Shown one piece after another: positions 1 to 7,461 of a stretch of DNA of 39,969 nt; positions within the stretch are counted from its first letter, which is position 1, and every line of letters starts with the position of its first letter. Position numbers and translations under genes: made by a program. Below the pieces are notes generated by a model. The model saw only the letters and a list, made by a program, of their open reading frames with translations, searched no databases and was not told the origin of the DNA. The stretch comes from Verrucomicrobiales bacterium (GTDB taxonomy: Bacteria; Verrucomicrobiota; Verrucomicrobiia; Verrucomicrobiales; DEV007): NCBI GenBank assembly GCA_029940475.1, contig JAPYUT010000014.1, positions 1 to 39,969 of the forward strand, in the 5' to 3' direction.

Positions 1-1041
1 ATATGGATTCATCGGTAAACTCAAGCCCTGTGAGGCAACTTTCTCGGTCACGGGAAAATCACCTGACTTGTGCTCAAGATCTGCGAACACGGGCTGAAGG
101 TGTAGCGGCACGGCATAATAGGGAACCGAGGGAACCCCTGCATCAGCAAGTGCTTTGTGTAATGCGTCGCGATCCTCTGAAAGAATCGTGTATTGGGCAT
201 AGACCGAGGTGTTATCAACAGCAATATGCGGCAGGGTGATCCCGGCAGCACCGAGTTTCTCATTATAGGTGGCAGCGACTAACTGTCTCTTGGTGATCTC
301 GGTGTCAAAAAGTTCCAGCTTGGCCAGCACGATTGCCGCCTGGATGGAATCAAGCCTGCCATTGATTCCAAGCACGGGATGATGGTGCTTTTTTTCCTGG
401 CCGTGCACTCGGATCTGTCGCATTGACTGCGCCAGTTCATCATCATCAGTAAACAAGGCGCCTGCATCCCCGTAACAGCCGAGCGGTTTGCTTGGAAAGA
501 ACGATGTGCTGCCGATTGTCGACAAAGCGCACGACTTCCTGCCATGATGGGTCGCGCCGAAGGACTGGGCAGCATCCTCAATGACCGGCAGGTTTTCGTT
601 GCGTGCCGCGATCTCGTTGATCGCCGCCATGTCCGCCGTCTGGCCGTAGATGCCAACCGGCATTATGGCCTTGGTACGTTCCGTGATTGCCGCCTCAAGC
701 AGTTGCGCATCCATGTTCCAGGTCTTCTCATCAATATCGACAAATACCGGCTTCGCTCCAATCAGGGCGATCATCTCCGCCGTCGAGATCCAAGTATAGG
801 GAACCGTGATCACCTCATCCCCGGGACCAACCCCGAGAGCCATCAGGGCAATGAGCAGAGTGTCCGTGCCACTGGATGCACCGATACAATGCTTTACGCC
901 CACATAATCGGCCAGTCGCTCCTCCAGTTCAGCAACCTCCGGTCCAAGCACATAACGCCCATGATCAAGCACCGCCTTGATACGTCGTTCAAGGTCTTCC
1001 CGAATCAGAGCCTGCTGAGATTTAAGGTCTATAAATTCCAT
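1..1041 (-). CDS. wbpE: DegT/DnrJ/EryC1/StrS aminotransferase, WbpE-like (3' end beyond the window)
   Basis: PLP-dependent sugar aminotransferase. In the Wbp pathway this enzyme converts UDP-2-acetamido-3-keto-glucuronate into the 3-amino sugar in the cytoplasm. The frame is open from ATG 1041 to the window edge (347 codons, no stop), so the 3' end is missing. It starts MEFIDLKSQQ, as is typical of the family. Visible signatures are the GTDTL phosphate-binding segment near residue 58, the EDAAQ motif with Asp156 expected to contact the PLP ring nitrogen, and SFFPSKPLG with Lys185 as the expected Schiff-base lysine, followed by GDAGAL. It ends in LSLPMNPY, close to the usual family C-terminal motif. 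It lies 60 nt downstream of the WbpD-like acetyltransferase and follows wbpA and wbpB, which supports the WbpE role over other DegT enzymes. The substrate is inferred from context. Confidence 0.9.
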   Translation of the reverse strand, partial: MEFIDLKSQQALIREDLERRIKAVLDHGRYVLGPEVAELEERLADYVGVKHCIGASSGTDTLLIALMALGVGPGDEVITVPYTWISTAEMIALIGAKPVFVDIDEKTWNMDAQLLEAAITERTKAIMPVGIYGQTADMAAINEIAARNENLPVIEDAAQSFGATHHGRKSCALSTIGSTSFFPSKPLGCYGDAGALFTDDDELAQSMRQIRVHGQEKKHHHPVLGINGRLDSIQAAIVLAKLELFDTEITKRQLVAATYNEKLGAAGITLPHIAVDNTSVYAQYTILSEDRDALHKALADAGVPSVPYYAVPLHLQPVFADLEHKSGDFPVTEKVASQGLSLPMNPY

Positions 1042-1101
1042 GGGTTAAATGTTAACTGAAAATGTTGCCGTCTATTTTCTTCACCCAAAACACCATTACC
1101 C

Positions 1102-1752
1102 TTACTTGCCCTTGAAAGATTCGTACGATGCTTGACCGGTACGAAGATTTTCAGGTAACGGATCCTCTTCAGGAAGATCAATGCAAGCCAGCCCACCTGG
1201 TTCAACTTCCTTATAACGATAACCGCTTTCCGGGCAAATCATGATACCCTCCGGGTCAGGTGAACCCAGTGGATGACCATGGCGACTGATCCAACCCTTT
1301 AATTTGCCGGGAACTCCAATAACAAACCCGTAGTCGGGAACATCCCTGGTAACCACAGCACCGGCAGCAATGAAGGCATAGCGACCCAAGGTAACGCCGC
1401 AGATTATGGTGGCGTTTGCGCCTACTGTCACACCGCGGCGAATTAAGGTTTTCTCGTAGAGTGACTGGCGAACAACCTGTGACCGAGGATTGGTGACGTT
1501 GGTAAGCACACAGGACGGCCCCAGGAAAACATCATCTTCGATCTGCACCCCGGCGTAAATCGCAACATTGTTCTGAACCTTTACATTTGAGCCAATAGTT
1601 ACGCTGTCCGCCACCATCGTGTTTTGACCAAAAACACAATTCTCCCCGATCTCTGAACCGGAGCAAATATGGGAAAAATGCCAGATCTTGGTGCCGGCAC
1701 CGATCCGGGCGCCCGCATCAACGATAGCGGTCTGGTGTGCAAAATATTCCAT
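1102..1752 (-). CDS. wbpD: UDP-2-acetamido-3-amino-2,3-dideoxy-glucuronate N-acetyltransferase (WbpD-like)
   Basis: Left-handed beta-helix acyltransferase of 216 residues. The family acetylates the 3-amino group of the UDP-uronic acid to give UDP-GlcNAc(3NAc)A. The hexapeptide pattern is clear: IGAGTKIWHF near residues 17-26, IGENCVFGQN, IGSNVKVQNN, then VTVGANATIICGVTLG and a closing GVPGKLKGWI. The WHFSHI segment is typical of the WbpD group. After the helix there is an extra roughly 50-residue tail with CPESGYRY and a second Cys (GGLACID), which in relatives forms a small appended domain. The ATG lies 1 nt after the stop of the upstream oxidoreductase gene, so translation is probably coupled. 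Confidence 0.9.
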   Translation of the reverse strand: MEYFAHQTAIVDAGARIGAGTKIWHFSHICSGSEIGENCVFGQNTMVADSVTIGSNVKVQNNVAIYAGVQIEDDVFLGPSCVLTNVTNPRSQVVRQSLYEKTLIRRGVTVGANATIICGVTLGRYAFIAAGAVVTRDVPDYGFVIGVPGKLKGWISRHGHPLGSPDPEGIMICPESGYRYKEVEPGGLACIDLPEEDPLPENLRTGQASYESFKGK

Positions 1753-1753
1753 C

Positions 1754-2701
1754 TTATTGCCCGCCTAAAATGCGAGGTGGAGTTACTGATTCAAGAATCC
1801 GCACAACATCCAAGCCTTTTTTGCCGTCTGAGCGTGGCGTTGCACGTGTCTTTATACACTCGATAAAATGCTGCATTTCCAGCCTCAAGGGTTGCCCACT
1901 GCCCTCAAAGACAACTCCCTCCCCCTGATCCTGATTCTGCAGATCTGAATCAATAGTCTTGTGATGCAGGGTAATGTTCTGCGCAAGTTCATCATAAACC
2001 AGCATCCCCTTTTCCCCGACCACAGTCAATCGCCGACGATTCTCGGGCCAGAGCCAGGAATTGTGCAAGTGAGCTTTTACTCCTCCGGGAAATTCCATAT
2101 GCAGGTAGGTGTCATCATCAATTCCATCCTGCAGGCCACAGTGCCCGGAAAATGAGCTGGCAACCGGGGCACTCCCGGCGAGGTAAAGCAGAACAGCGAC
2201 ATCATGCACGCCCAAACTCCACAACACATTCTCCGCCGCACGAGCCCGGCCCAGCTTCATTCGCTCCTGGTGAAAGGAAAACACCTTACCCAGTTTTCCG
2301 GCATCTAGATAGTCCTTGAGCCATGCAATGGCCGGTTGATAAAGCAGCAGGTGGCCAACCATCAGGATCCGCTTGCCTTCTTCAGCCTGGGCAACAAGAT
2401 TTTCCGCCTCGACTGCGGTCAATGTCATCGGCTTCTCGACAAATACATCCTTACCGGCAGCCAGGAACTCTCCCGCAATTGCAGCGTGGGTAGGAACCGG
2501 GGTGGCAATAGCAACGGCATCAATATCCGCTTCCAGTAAAGGCCGATAGTCATCCAGTAACTCGACATCCTGCACCTCGGAGCGCACACGGTCGCGAAGA
2601 TCGGAAACGGTCTCCGCGATATGGCTCAAGACACCAAGGTCACGCAGGTTGCGCATCAGGTTAATCCCCCAGTTTCCTGCACCGATGACTGCGATTCTCA
2701 T
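1754..2701 (-). CDS. wbpB: Gfo/Idh/MocA-type NAD-dependent sugar oxidoreductase (WbpB-like)
   Basis: Predicted oxidoreductase that oxidises C3 of UDP-GlcNAcA before transamination by WbpE. The 315-residue protein begins MRIAVIGAGNWGINLMRNL, with the GxGxxG Rossmann motif at residues 7-12. The Gfo/Idh/MocA signature EKPMTL follows after GKDVFV, and a second conserved region reads SLGVHDVAVLLYL. I placed the start at ATG 2701, because a good Shine-Dalgarno (GCAGGAG) precedes it by about 9 nt and the Rossmann strand begins at residue 2. The frame stays open upstream to 2842 but overlaps wbpA there and does not look like the family. It sits in a tight operon between wbpA and wbpD. Confidence 0.88.
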   Translation of the reverse strand: MRIAVIGAGNWGINLMRNLRDLGVLSHIAETVSDLRDRVRSEVQDVELLDDYRPLLEADIDAVAIATPVPTHAAIAGEFLAAGKDVFVEKPMTLTAVEAENLVAQAEEGKRILMVGHLLLYQPAIAWLKDYLDAGKLGKVFSFHQERMKLGRARAAENVLWSLGVHDVAVLLYLAGSAPVASSFSGHCGLQDGIDDDTYLHMEFPGGVKAHLHNSWLWPENRRRLTVVGEKGMLVYDELAQNITLHHKTIDSDLQNQDQGEGVVFEGSGQPLRLEMQHFIECIKTRATPRSDGKKGLDVVRILESVTPPRILGGQ

Positions 2702-2732
2702 AAAGCCGGCTCCTGCAACTTTTTGTGACGTC

Positions 2733-4055
2733 TCAGGCCTTGACCACCTGTCCCTCTGAGGTCTCGATGCCCTCCATCGCGTTGCGTGTATCCACAATGC
2801 AGGGTGACCACTGCGCCAGTTGCCCGAAATCACATGCATCATGACTGGTGACGATAATCACGCAGTCGTGAGAGGAAATATTCTCCTGGTTCCATTTCAC
2901 CGACTCTAGCCCCGTCCATGCATCATGCTCGCGGGTCGGCATAATCTTGGCGATGTGCGGATCGTGGTAACTGACCAGGGCCCCACGCTCCTTAAGCAGG
3001 TCCATCAACTCGAAAGTCGGCGATTCGCGCATGTCATCAACGTTTGCCTTGTAGGCCAACCCGATGAGCAAAACCCGGCTGCCATTAACCGGTTTTTTGT
3101 GTGCATTCAAGGCGGCGGCAGCATGTTCAATAACATATTCGGGAATCGACCGGTTGATCTCACCGGCCAGTTCAATGAAACGAGTGTGCAGGCCGTATTC
3201 CCGCGCCTTCCAGGTGAGGTAAAACGGATCAATCGGGATACAATGCCCGCCAAGTCCGGGACCGGGATAAAAGGCAGTAAACCCGAAAGGCTTGGTCTTC
3301 GCCGCATCGATTACCTCCCAGATATCAACCCCCATCGCCGAGGCCACGATCTTCATCTCATTGACCAGGCCGATATTCACCGCCCGATAGATGTTCTCAA
3401 GCAACTTGGTAAACTCGGCCACACTCGGGGAACTCACAGGAACCATCTTGGCATAAATCGCACCATAAAGGGCAAGCCCGCGCTCAAGGCAACCCTTCGT
3501 CACGCCTCCAAGTACTTTCGGGATGACCGGGCCGGCAAAGTTCTCGTTGCCCGGATCCTCACGTTCCGGCGAGAATACCAGAAAAATAGACTCTCCAACT
3601 TCCAGTCCGCCGGACTCAATACGCGGTTGCACCACTTCAATAGTAGTGCCCGGGTAAGTAGTGCTTTCCAGTGAAACCAACTGTCCTTCACGCAGATGCG
3701 GCACAATCGTATCAAGGGTGGCCTCAATATAGGAAAGGTCAGGTTCCCTGTGCGCACTCAGGGGGGTAGGCACGCAGATAATCACCGCATCCACCTCCCC
3801 GATCCTCTTGAAATCATTGGTAACCTGGAGGCGACCGTCACCAGCATATTCGGCAATCGGCGCCGAGTCGATATGCTTGATGTAGCTGTGCCCGGCGCTC
3901 AGTGCCTCGATCTTGGCCAAATCAATATCAAAGCCGATGACCTTATAGCCTTTTGCGGCATAATTTAACACCAGCGGTAAGCCGACATAACCCAGGCCAA
4001 TCACCCCGATAGTAAGGGTCTTATCTTCTGTTTTCTTGGTAAATGAGGAGGACAT
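2733..4055 (-). CDS. wbpA: UDP-N-acetyl-D-glucosamine 6-dehydrogenase (WbpA/UDP-glucose DH family)
   Basis: Converts UDP-GlcNAc to UDP-GlcNAc-uronate with two NAD+, the entry step for the 2,3-diacetamido uronic acid. The 440 residues have the N-terminal Rossmann motif IGVIGLGYVGLPL (residues 16-28). The middle segment has ESTTYPGTT and FSPEREDPGN. The catalytic Cys is in GPGLGGHCIPIDPFYL, and the C-terminal domain has VLLIGLAYKANVDDMRESP. ESTTYPGTT and FSPERED favour the WbpA/WecC branch over UDP-glucose dehydrogenase. It is 41 nt downstream of the WecG-like gene and 31 nt upstream of wbpB. No good Shine-Dalgarno is visible before its ATG. Confidence 0.92.
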   Translation of the reverse strand: MSSSFTKKTEDKTLTIGVIGLGYVGLPLVLNYAAKGYKVIGFDIDLAKIEALSAGHSYIKHIDSAPIAEYAGDGRLQVTNDFKRIGEVDAVIICVPTPLSAHREPDLSYIEATLDTIVPHLREGQLVSLESTTYPGTTIEVVQPRIESGGLEVGESIFLVFSPEREDPGNENFAGPVIPKVLGGVTKGCLERGLALYGAIYAKMVPVSSPSVAEFTKLLENIYRAVNIGLVNEMKIVASAMGVDIWEVIDAAKTKPFGFTAFYPGPGLGGHCIPIDPFYLTWKAREYGLHTRFIELAGEINRSIPEYVIEHAAAALNAHKKPVNGSRVLLIGLAYKANVDDMRESPTFELMDLLKERGALVSYHDPHIAKIMPTREHDAWTGLESVKWNQENISSHDCVIIVTSHDACDFGQLAQWSPCIVDTRNAMEGIETSEGQVVKA

Positions 4056-4095
4056 AGGAAAGTTTAATGAATCTTGGAAACGGCAGGAACAATAA

Positions 4096-4938
4096 CTACT
4101 TTGAAAGTTTATATTTTCGCAAGCCGGTGAGTTGCAATACCGCCCGGATAATGAAGATCGGGTTGTTCTTCAGGTAGCGTTTCCACAACCTTTTTGGTTC
4201 CTTATACAGGCGATAAAACCACTCGAGGCCGCATTTCTGCATCAATGAGGGTGCCTGCGGGATCAGTCCTGCATGAAAATCAAAGGCAGCACCAACCCCA
4301 AAGAAGATTTTTGCTCCCTCCAGGCTATCGTCACCGCCGTGCTCGCCGCCGAACTTCTTCAGGAAGCCACTCATGAACAACTCCTGCTTTGGTGTGCTCA
4401 GGCCGACCCAGACACAATGCGCGCCGGACTCGTTGATCCGGTCCCGGACCTCAACCTGCTCATCTTCAGTCAATGGCCGGAAAGGCGGGGTGTAGGTACC
4501 GGCGATCTGCAGTCCCGGGAAGCGTTCGGTTAATTTTTCACGCAGCATCTCGGCCACGCCGTCACGCCCGCCATAAAAGAAATGCCGGATACCACGTTGC
4601 GCAGACCCGGCACAAATACGCAACATCAGGTCCGGTCCGTAAACACGTGAAATCTCCCTGTTGCCGTTGAATTTCCCATACCACACCATCGGCATGCCAT
4701 CAGGAGTATTGAGGAAAGTGGCATTGAGGATCCGCTTAAACTTTTGGTCTGCCTGGGCCTCACTGACGCCATGCACGCCACTGACCCCGATGTAACCCTG
4801 CCGACCATCCTCAATCCCGGCGTAAACACCCGCTTCAGCACTATCCAGGTTAATTGGACTAATCCCCACACCGAGGACATTGATGCGCTGCTCAAGCGGA
4901 TGGTTGTATTTAACGTCACTCAAGGTCATTGAGGCCAC
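4096..4938 (-). CDS. WecG/TagA/CpsF family glycosyltransferase (GT26)
   Basis: Membrane-associated cytoplasmic glycosyltransferase of 280 residues. In this family it adds an N-acetylmannosamine-type sugar, from the UDP-activated donor, to a lipid-linked acceptor. Family signatures are TPDGMPMVW near residue 80 (the usual NxDGxxxVW region), ISRVYGPDLM, FFYGGRDGVAEML, the GLSTPKQELFM motif and GVGAAFDFHAG. The C-terminus is basic and hydrophobic (KRLWKRYLKNNP), consistent with peripheral membrane binding. Because wbpA, B, D and E follow, a ManNAc3NAcA- or GlcNAc3NAcA-type donor is a reasonable guess, but the sequence alone does not fix the sugar. It lies between the epimerase and wbpA in the same operon. 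Confidence 0.88.
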   Translation of the reverse strand: MASMTLSDVKYNHPLEQRINVLGVGISPINLDSAEAGVYAGIEDGRQGYIGVSGVHGVSEAQADQKFKRILNATFLNTPDGMPMVWYGKFNGNREISRVYGPDLMLRICAGSAQRGIRHFFYGGRDGVAEMLREKLTERFPGLQIAGTYTPPFRPLTEDEQVEVRDRINESGAHCVWVGLSTPKQELFMSGFLKKFGGEHGGDDSLEGAKIFFGVGAAFDFHAGLIPQAPSLMQKCGLEWFYRLYKEPKRLWKRYLKNNPIFIIRAVLQLTGLRKYKLSK

Positions 4939-4996
4939 TTAATGCCGGTGGTGGTTGTTGCCAACAGGATCGAAAAAAGGATCCAGAGGCGGAAGA

Positions 4997-5989
4997 TCAG
5001 GATATAACCGATTCCCCCCGCGCATCCTTCTCAACCTGCTCCTCAATCCAGGCGTAGGTTTTAGCAAGGCCGGTGCGCAGGTCAACTTCAGGTTCCCAGC
5101 CGAGTTTCTCGAGAATTAACGTGTTGTCACTGTTGCGGCCACGCACCCCCTGGGGCGCATCAAGGTTGTGCACGCGCTCAACCCCAACACCGGCAATATC
5201 ACTGATCATGTCAATCATCTGGTTGATGGAAACCAACTCTGAGCGGCCCAGGTTGATCGGGTCGCTGAAATCGGAATTCATCAGCTTATCAAGCCCGGTA
5301 ATGCAGTCATCAATATACATGAAACTGCGTGTCTGCTCGCCGTCCCCCCAGACCTCGATCTTCAGGTCGTTATTGCGCTTGGCCTCAATGATCTTGCGGC
5401 TCAGGGCGGCAGGGGCCTTTTCCCTGCCGCCACGCCAGGTACCCTCGGGGCCGTAGACATTGTGGAAACGCACGATCCGCACATTCATCCCGAAATCCTC
5501 CTCAAAATGCTTGCACATGCGCTCGCTGAAAAGCTTCTCCCAGCCATAACCGTCCTCGGGCATCGCGGGATAGGCATCCTCTTCCCTGAGTGCAGTCACC
5601 GCGGTATCGGTCTGCTTGCCGGCGGCATAGACGCAGGCGCTCGAAGAATAGAGATATTTCTTTACCCCATGCTCCCTGGCAGCCATCAGCAGGTGGGTGT
5701 TAATAAGGATACTCAACATGCACAGGGCCCGGTTATTCTCGATAAATCCCATCCCTCCCATGTTGCATGCCAGGTTGAATACCTCATCACAGCCTTCGGC
5801 AGCGCGGAAGCACGCCTCTTTCTCCTCCAGGTTGGCAACGATATTCTCCGCTTCAGCAACCTGCTGATACCACTGCTCAAGTGGCTTGATATCAACAACA
5901 CGCACAGCATGACCGCGACTTGTCATTTCTTTAGCCAGGTGGCCGCCGATGAAACCGCCGCCGCCGGCAATTAGTATTTTCTTAGACAT
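4997..5989 (-). CDS. NAD-dependent epimerase of the GDP-mannose 3,5-epimerase type
   Basis: Extended short-chain dehydrogenase/reductase of 330 residues. The nucleotide site is GGGGFIGG (residues 9-16), and the catalytic pair is Y148-x3-K152 in YGWEK, preceded by SSSACVY. Several stretches are typical of GDP-mannose 3,5-epimerase: CNMGGMGFIENN near residue 75, RFHNVYGPEGTWRGGREKAPAA, WGDGEQTRSFMYIDDC and GVRGRNSDNTLI. The plant enzyme carries very similar segments and makes GDP-L-galactose/GDP-L-gulose. Whether this copy uses GDP-mannose or another nucleotide sugar is inference. It is the first biosynthetic gene after the RfaH-like regulator, separated by a 188-nt leader that carries an ops-like element. 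Confidence 0.85.
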   Translation of the reverse strand: MSKKILIAGGGGFIGGHLAKEMTSRGHAVRVVDIKPLEQWYQQVAEAENIVANLEEKEACFRAAEGCDEVFNLACNMGGMGFIENNRALCMLSILINTHLLMAAREHGVKKYLYSSSACVYAAGKQTDTAVTALREEDAYPAMPEDGYGWEKLFSERMCKHFEEDFGMNVRIVRFHNVYGPEGTWRGGREKAPAALSRKIIEAKRNNDLKIEVWGDGEQTRSFMYIDDCITGLDKLMNSDFSDPINLGRSELVSINQMIDMISDIAGVGVERVHNLDAPQGVRGRNSDNTLILEKLGWEPEVDLRTGLAKTYAWIEEQVEKDARGESVIS

Positions 5990-6070
5990 AATTTTATGTT
6001 GGGTTGGATATGTATTTTTACTGGTTGAAAAAATCGCAGGACAGAAAATTCAATTGGCTTCCCGGCACCG

Positions 6071-6082
6071 CACGCTGCCGCC
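6071..6082 (-). promoter_or_regulatory. ops-like (JUMPstart) element in the polysaccharide operon leader
   Basis: On the minus strand this reads GGCGGCAGCGTG, matching the E. coli RfaH recruitment site GGCGGTAGCGTG at 11 of 12 positions. It lies in the 188-nt untranslated leader between the RfaH-like gene and the first biosynthetic gene, 81 nt before that start codon and in the sense orientation of the operon. The one mismatch is at the sixth position, where E. coli RfaH reads a flipped-out T. The inner GC and CG steps that allow the small non-template hairpin are kept. The rest of the 5990-6177 leader shows no gene. Function is inference from sequence and position. Confidence 0.55.
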
Positions 6083-6177
6083 CCCGGTCACTCGCCCCAT
6101 TTCTGGCACGAAACCGATTCACCTTCTGGCATGTGGGAATGTTCCATCAACTGGTTCCCTCTTGTTTGAACGCCGCC

Positions 6178-6747
6178 TCAACCCAGTTCAAAACTCTGCT
6201 GCGGGATCCTCCCGCTCTGCACATCGTGAGTCAACATCTCGGCCTCGCAGCCGCGGCCGAGAAATTCTATGAGCACCCGAACCCGCTGATTGCCGCCCAG
6301 CACCCCGGTAACCGTTCCGGTCATTCCCAGGAAAGGCCCGGCTGCAATCTCCACCTCATCACCTACCTGCGCACTGGTTTCAATGCTGCGGATATCTGCA
6401 CCACCCATCTGCGTGCGGATCTGATCGATCGATGCGTCCGGCACAACGGCATAATGGTCTCCAAACTGCAGGACCCGTGTGACAGCGGTGCCATAACGCA
6501 CGGCACGCAGATGTCGCGCAACCCGAAAACGCGCGAACAGGTAACCGGGAAAGAGCCCCTCGGTATACCATACCTTTCCCCGCGACGTCAGGCGCTGAAA
6601 TCTAAGGCGCGGGCAGTAAACCTCTATCTCCCCGCTGCGGGCAAGGCCCGCGGCGGCTATATGCTCGGACTTGGCATGCGTCTGCACCACATACCACAGG
6701 TGCATTTCCCGCCAATCCGCTGCAATGTTCAATTCGTCCTCAATCAT
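6178..6747 (-). CDS. RfaH/NusG-like specialised transcription antitermination factor
   Basis: NusG-paralogue of 189 residues expected to bind RNA polymerase and suppress pausing and termination along a long operon. The NGN domain starts at MHLWYVVQTH (residue 15) and includes VYCPRLRFQR, the GLFPGYLFARF segment that closely parallels E. coli RfaH, and VLQFGDHYAVVP. A KOW domain follows (VGDEVEIAAGPFLGMTGTV, about residues 128-146). The ATG at 6747 overlaps the TGA of the GbsR-like gene (ATGA), suggesting coupling; Met15 is an alternative start that fits the conserved domain. The N-terminal 14 residues are an acidic extension. Its position at the head of a polysaccharide operon and the ops-like site downstream argue for an operon-specific factor, not housekeeping NusG. 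Confidence 0.87.
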   Translation of the reverse strand: MIEDELNIAADWREMHLWYVVQTHAKSEHIAAAGLARSGEIEVYCPRLRFQRLTSRGKVWYTEGLFPGYLFARFRVARHLRAVRYGTAVTRVLQFGDHYAVVPDASIDQIRTQMGGADIRSIETSAQVGDEVEIAAGPFLGMTGTVTGVLGGNQRVRVLIEFLGRGCEAEMLTHDVQSGRIPQQSFELG

Positions 6748-7304
6748 TTCTTCGTTGTCCTTCCCAGGAAACGGCTCACGATCTTCAGCAGCATGCCTCC
6801 CCGGCGACGCCAGTTGCCAAGCCGCACCACCCGGTCGCGGAAAAAATCCGCATGCTCCGATGTATCTGCCACAGCGATTTGCTTGAGCTTTTCAAGGCGC
6901 AGCGTCCCGCTCTCAAGGTGGGGAGTTAATTCACCGCCAATGAAGCCGGCGGCGAGCTTCTTGAGTTCGGTAACGGCATTAAAGTGCTCGCGCCGGTCCC
7001 CGGGAATATTGCAAGGCTTTACCGCGCCGAGGTTGCGGAGAAAACGCAAACCCTGGCTCGCCGATCCCTTTGAAATGCCCAGCCGCGCAACAATCACATC
7101 AAGCGGAAGTTCCTCGGGGGAAATAAAGAGCAGGCCGTAAATCTCGCCGACGGATTTCGGCAGGCCCAGCACCCGGACCGCATGCACAAAAAGCTCTATG
7201 ACCTCAACCTGTACAGGCGCCAGTTGCGTTTCTTTGGAAACCGCCAGGCCGTCAGCATCAATGCTGACGCGCTCACGGGCGGCGGATCGGGCTGCGGAAG
7301 TCAT
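6744..7304 (-). CDS. GbsR/MarR-type transcriptional regulator
   Basis: Winged-helix regulator of 186 residues, first gene of the polysaccharide operon. GLPKSVGEIYGLLFISPEELPLD (residues 47-69) is characteristic of the GbsR subgroup. It is followed by a recognition-helix region ISKGSASQGLRFLRNLGAV (77-95) and a wing with PGDRREHF (101-108). The C-terminus is basic (RRRGGMLLKIVSRFLGRTTKK). A perfect 10-bp inverted repeat 34 nt upstream of its ATG is the obvious candidate for an autoregulatory operator. The effector is unknown. Similar regulator plus NusG-like pairs at the head of exopolysaccharide loci would explain a two-step control, initiation then elongation, which is inference here. The Shine-Dalgarno is poor (AGG directly against the ATG). 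Confidence 0.82.
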   Translation of the reverse strand: MTSAARSAARERVSIDADGLAVSKETQLAPVQVEVIELFVHAVRVLGLPKSVGEIYGLLFISPEELPLDVIVARLGISKGSASQGLRFLRNLGAVKPCNIPGDRREHFNAVTELKKLAAGFIGGELTPHLESGTLRLEKLKQIAVADTSEHADFFRDRVVRLGNWRRRGGMLLKIVSRFLGRTTKK

Positions 7305-7337
7305 CCTGGATGAGCAGAGAGACTAGTGGCAAAGGCA

Positions 7338-7363
7338 GTTTGTTCAATTAATTTTGAACAAAC
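7338..7363. promoter_or_regulatory. Perfect inverted repeat, probable operator of the GbsR-like regulator
   Basis: The arms are GTTTGTTCAA (7338-7347) and TTGAACAAAC (7354-7363), with spacer TTAATT. The repeat is perfect over 10 bp and lies in the short AT-rich region between dnaE (ends 7462) and the regulator start (7304). The size and symmetry suit a winged-helix dimer. On the minus strand a TAAAAT box (7371-7366) lies directly upstream of the palindrome and could be a -10 element, but I see no convincing -35. If the box is real, the operator covers the transcription start. Confidence 0.65.
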
Positions 7364-7461
7364 TTATTTTAGCTAAGCTCCGTTAAATTACTGGATATGG
7401 AAAATATAAACATGCCGGGTTCATTTCGGCAGCTCTATTTTATGTCACAAGTAATTTATAA

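Noticed and set aside
544-1059. 171-codon plus-strand open frame near the left edge
   Set aside because: Antisense to the aminotransferase, whose frame is open to the window edge with PLP-enzyme motifs.
2702-2842. N-terminal extension of the WbpB-like protein by 47 residues
   Set aside because: Overlaps wbpA, is Arg/Trp-rich and precedes a perfect Rossmann start with a good Shine-Dalgarno at ATG 2701.
2925-3674. 249-codon plus-strand open frame over wbpA
   Set aside because: Shadow of the wbpA coding sequence, which has all family motifs.
6004-7140. 378-codon plus-strand open frame
   Set aside because: Antisense to the RfaH-like and GbsR-like genes, which have recognised domains; its translation is Arg/Ser/Pro-rich without structure.
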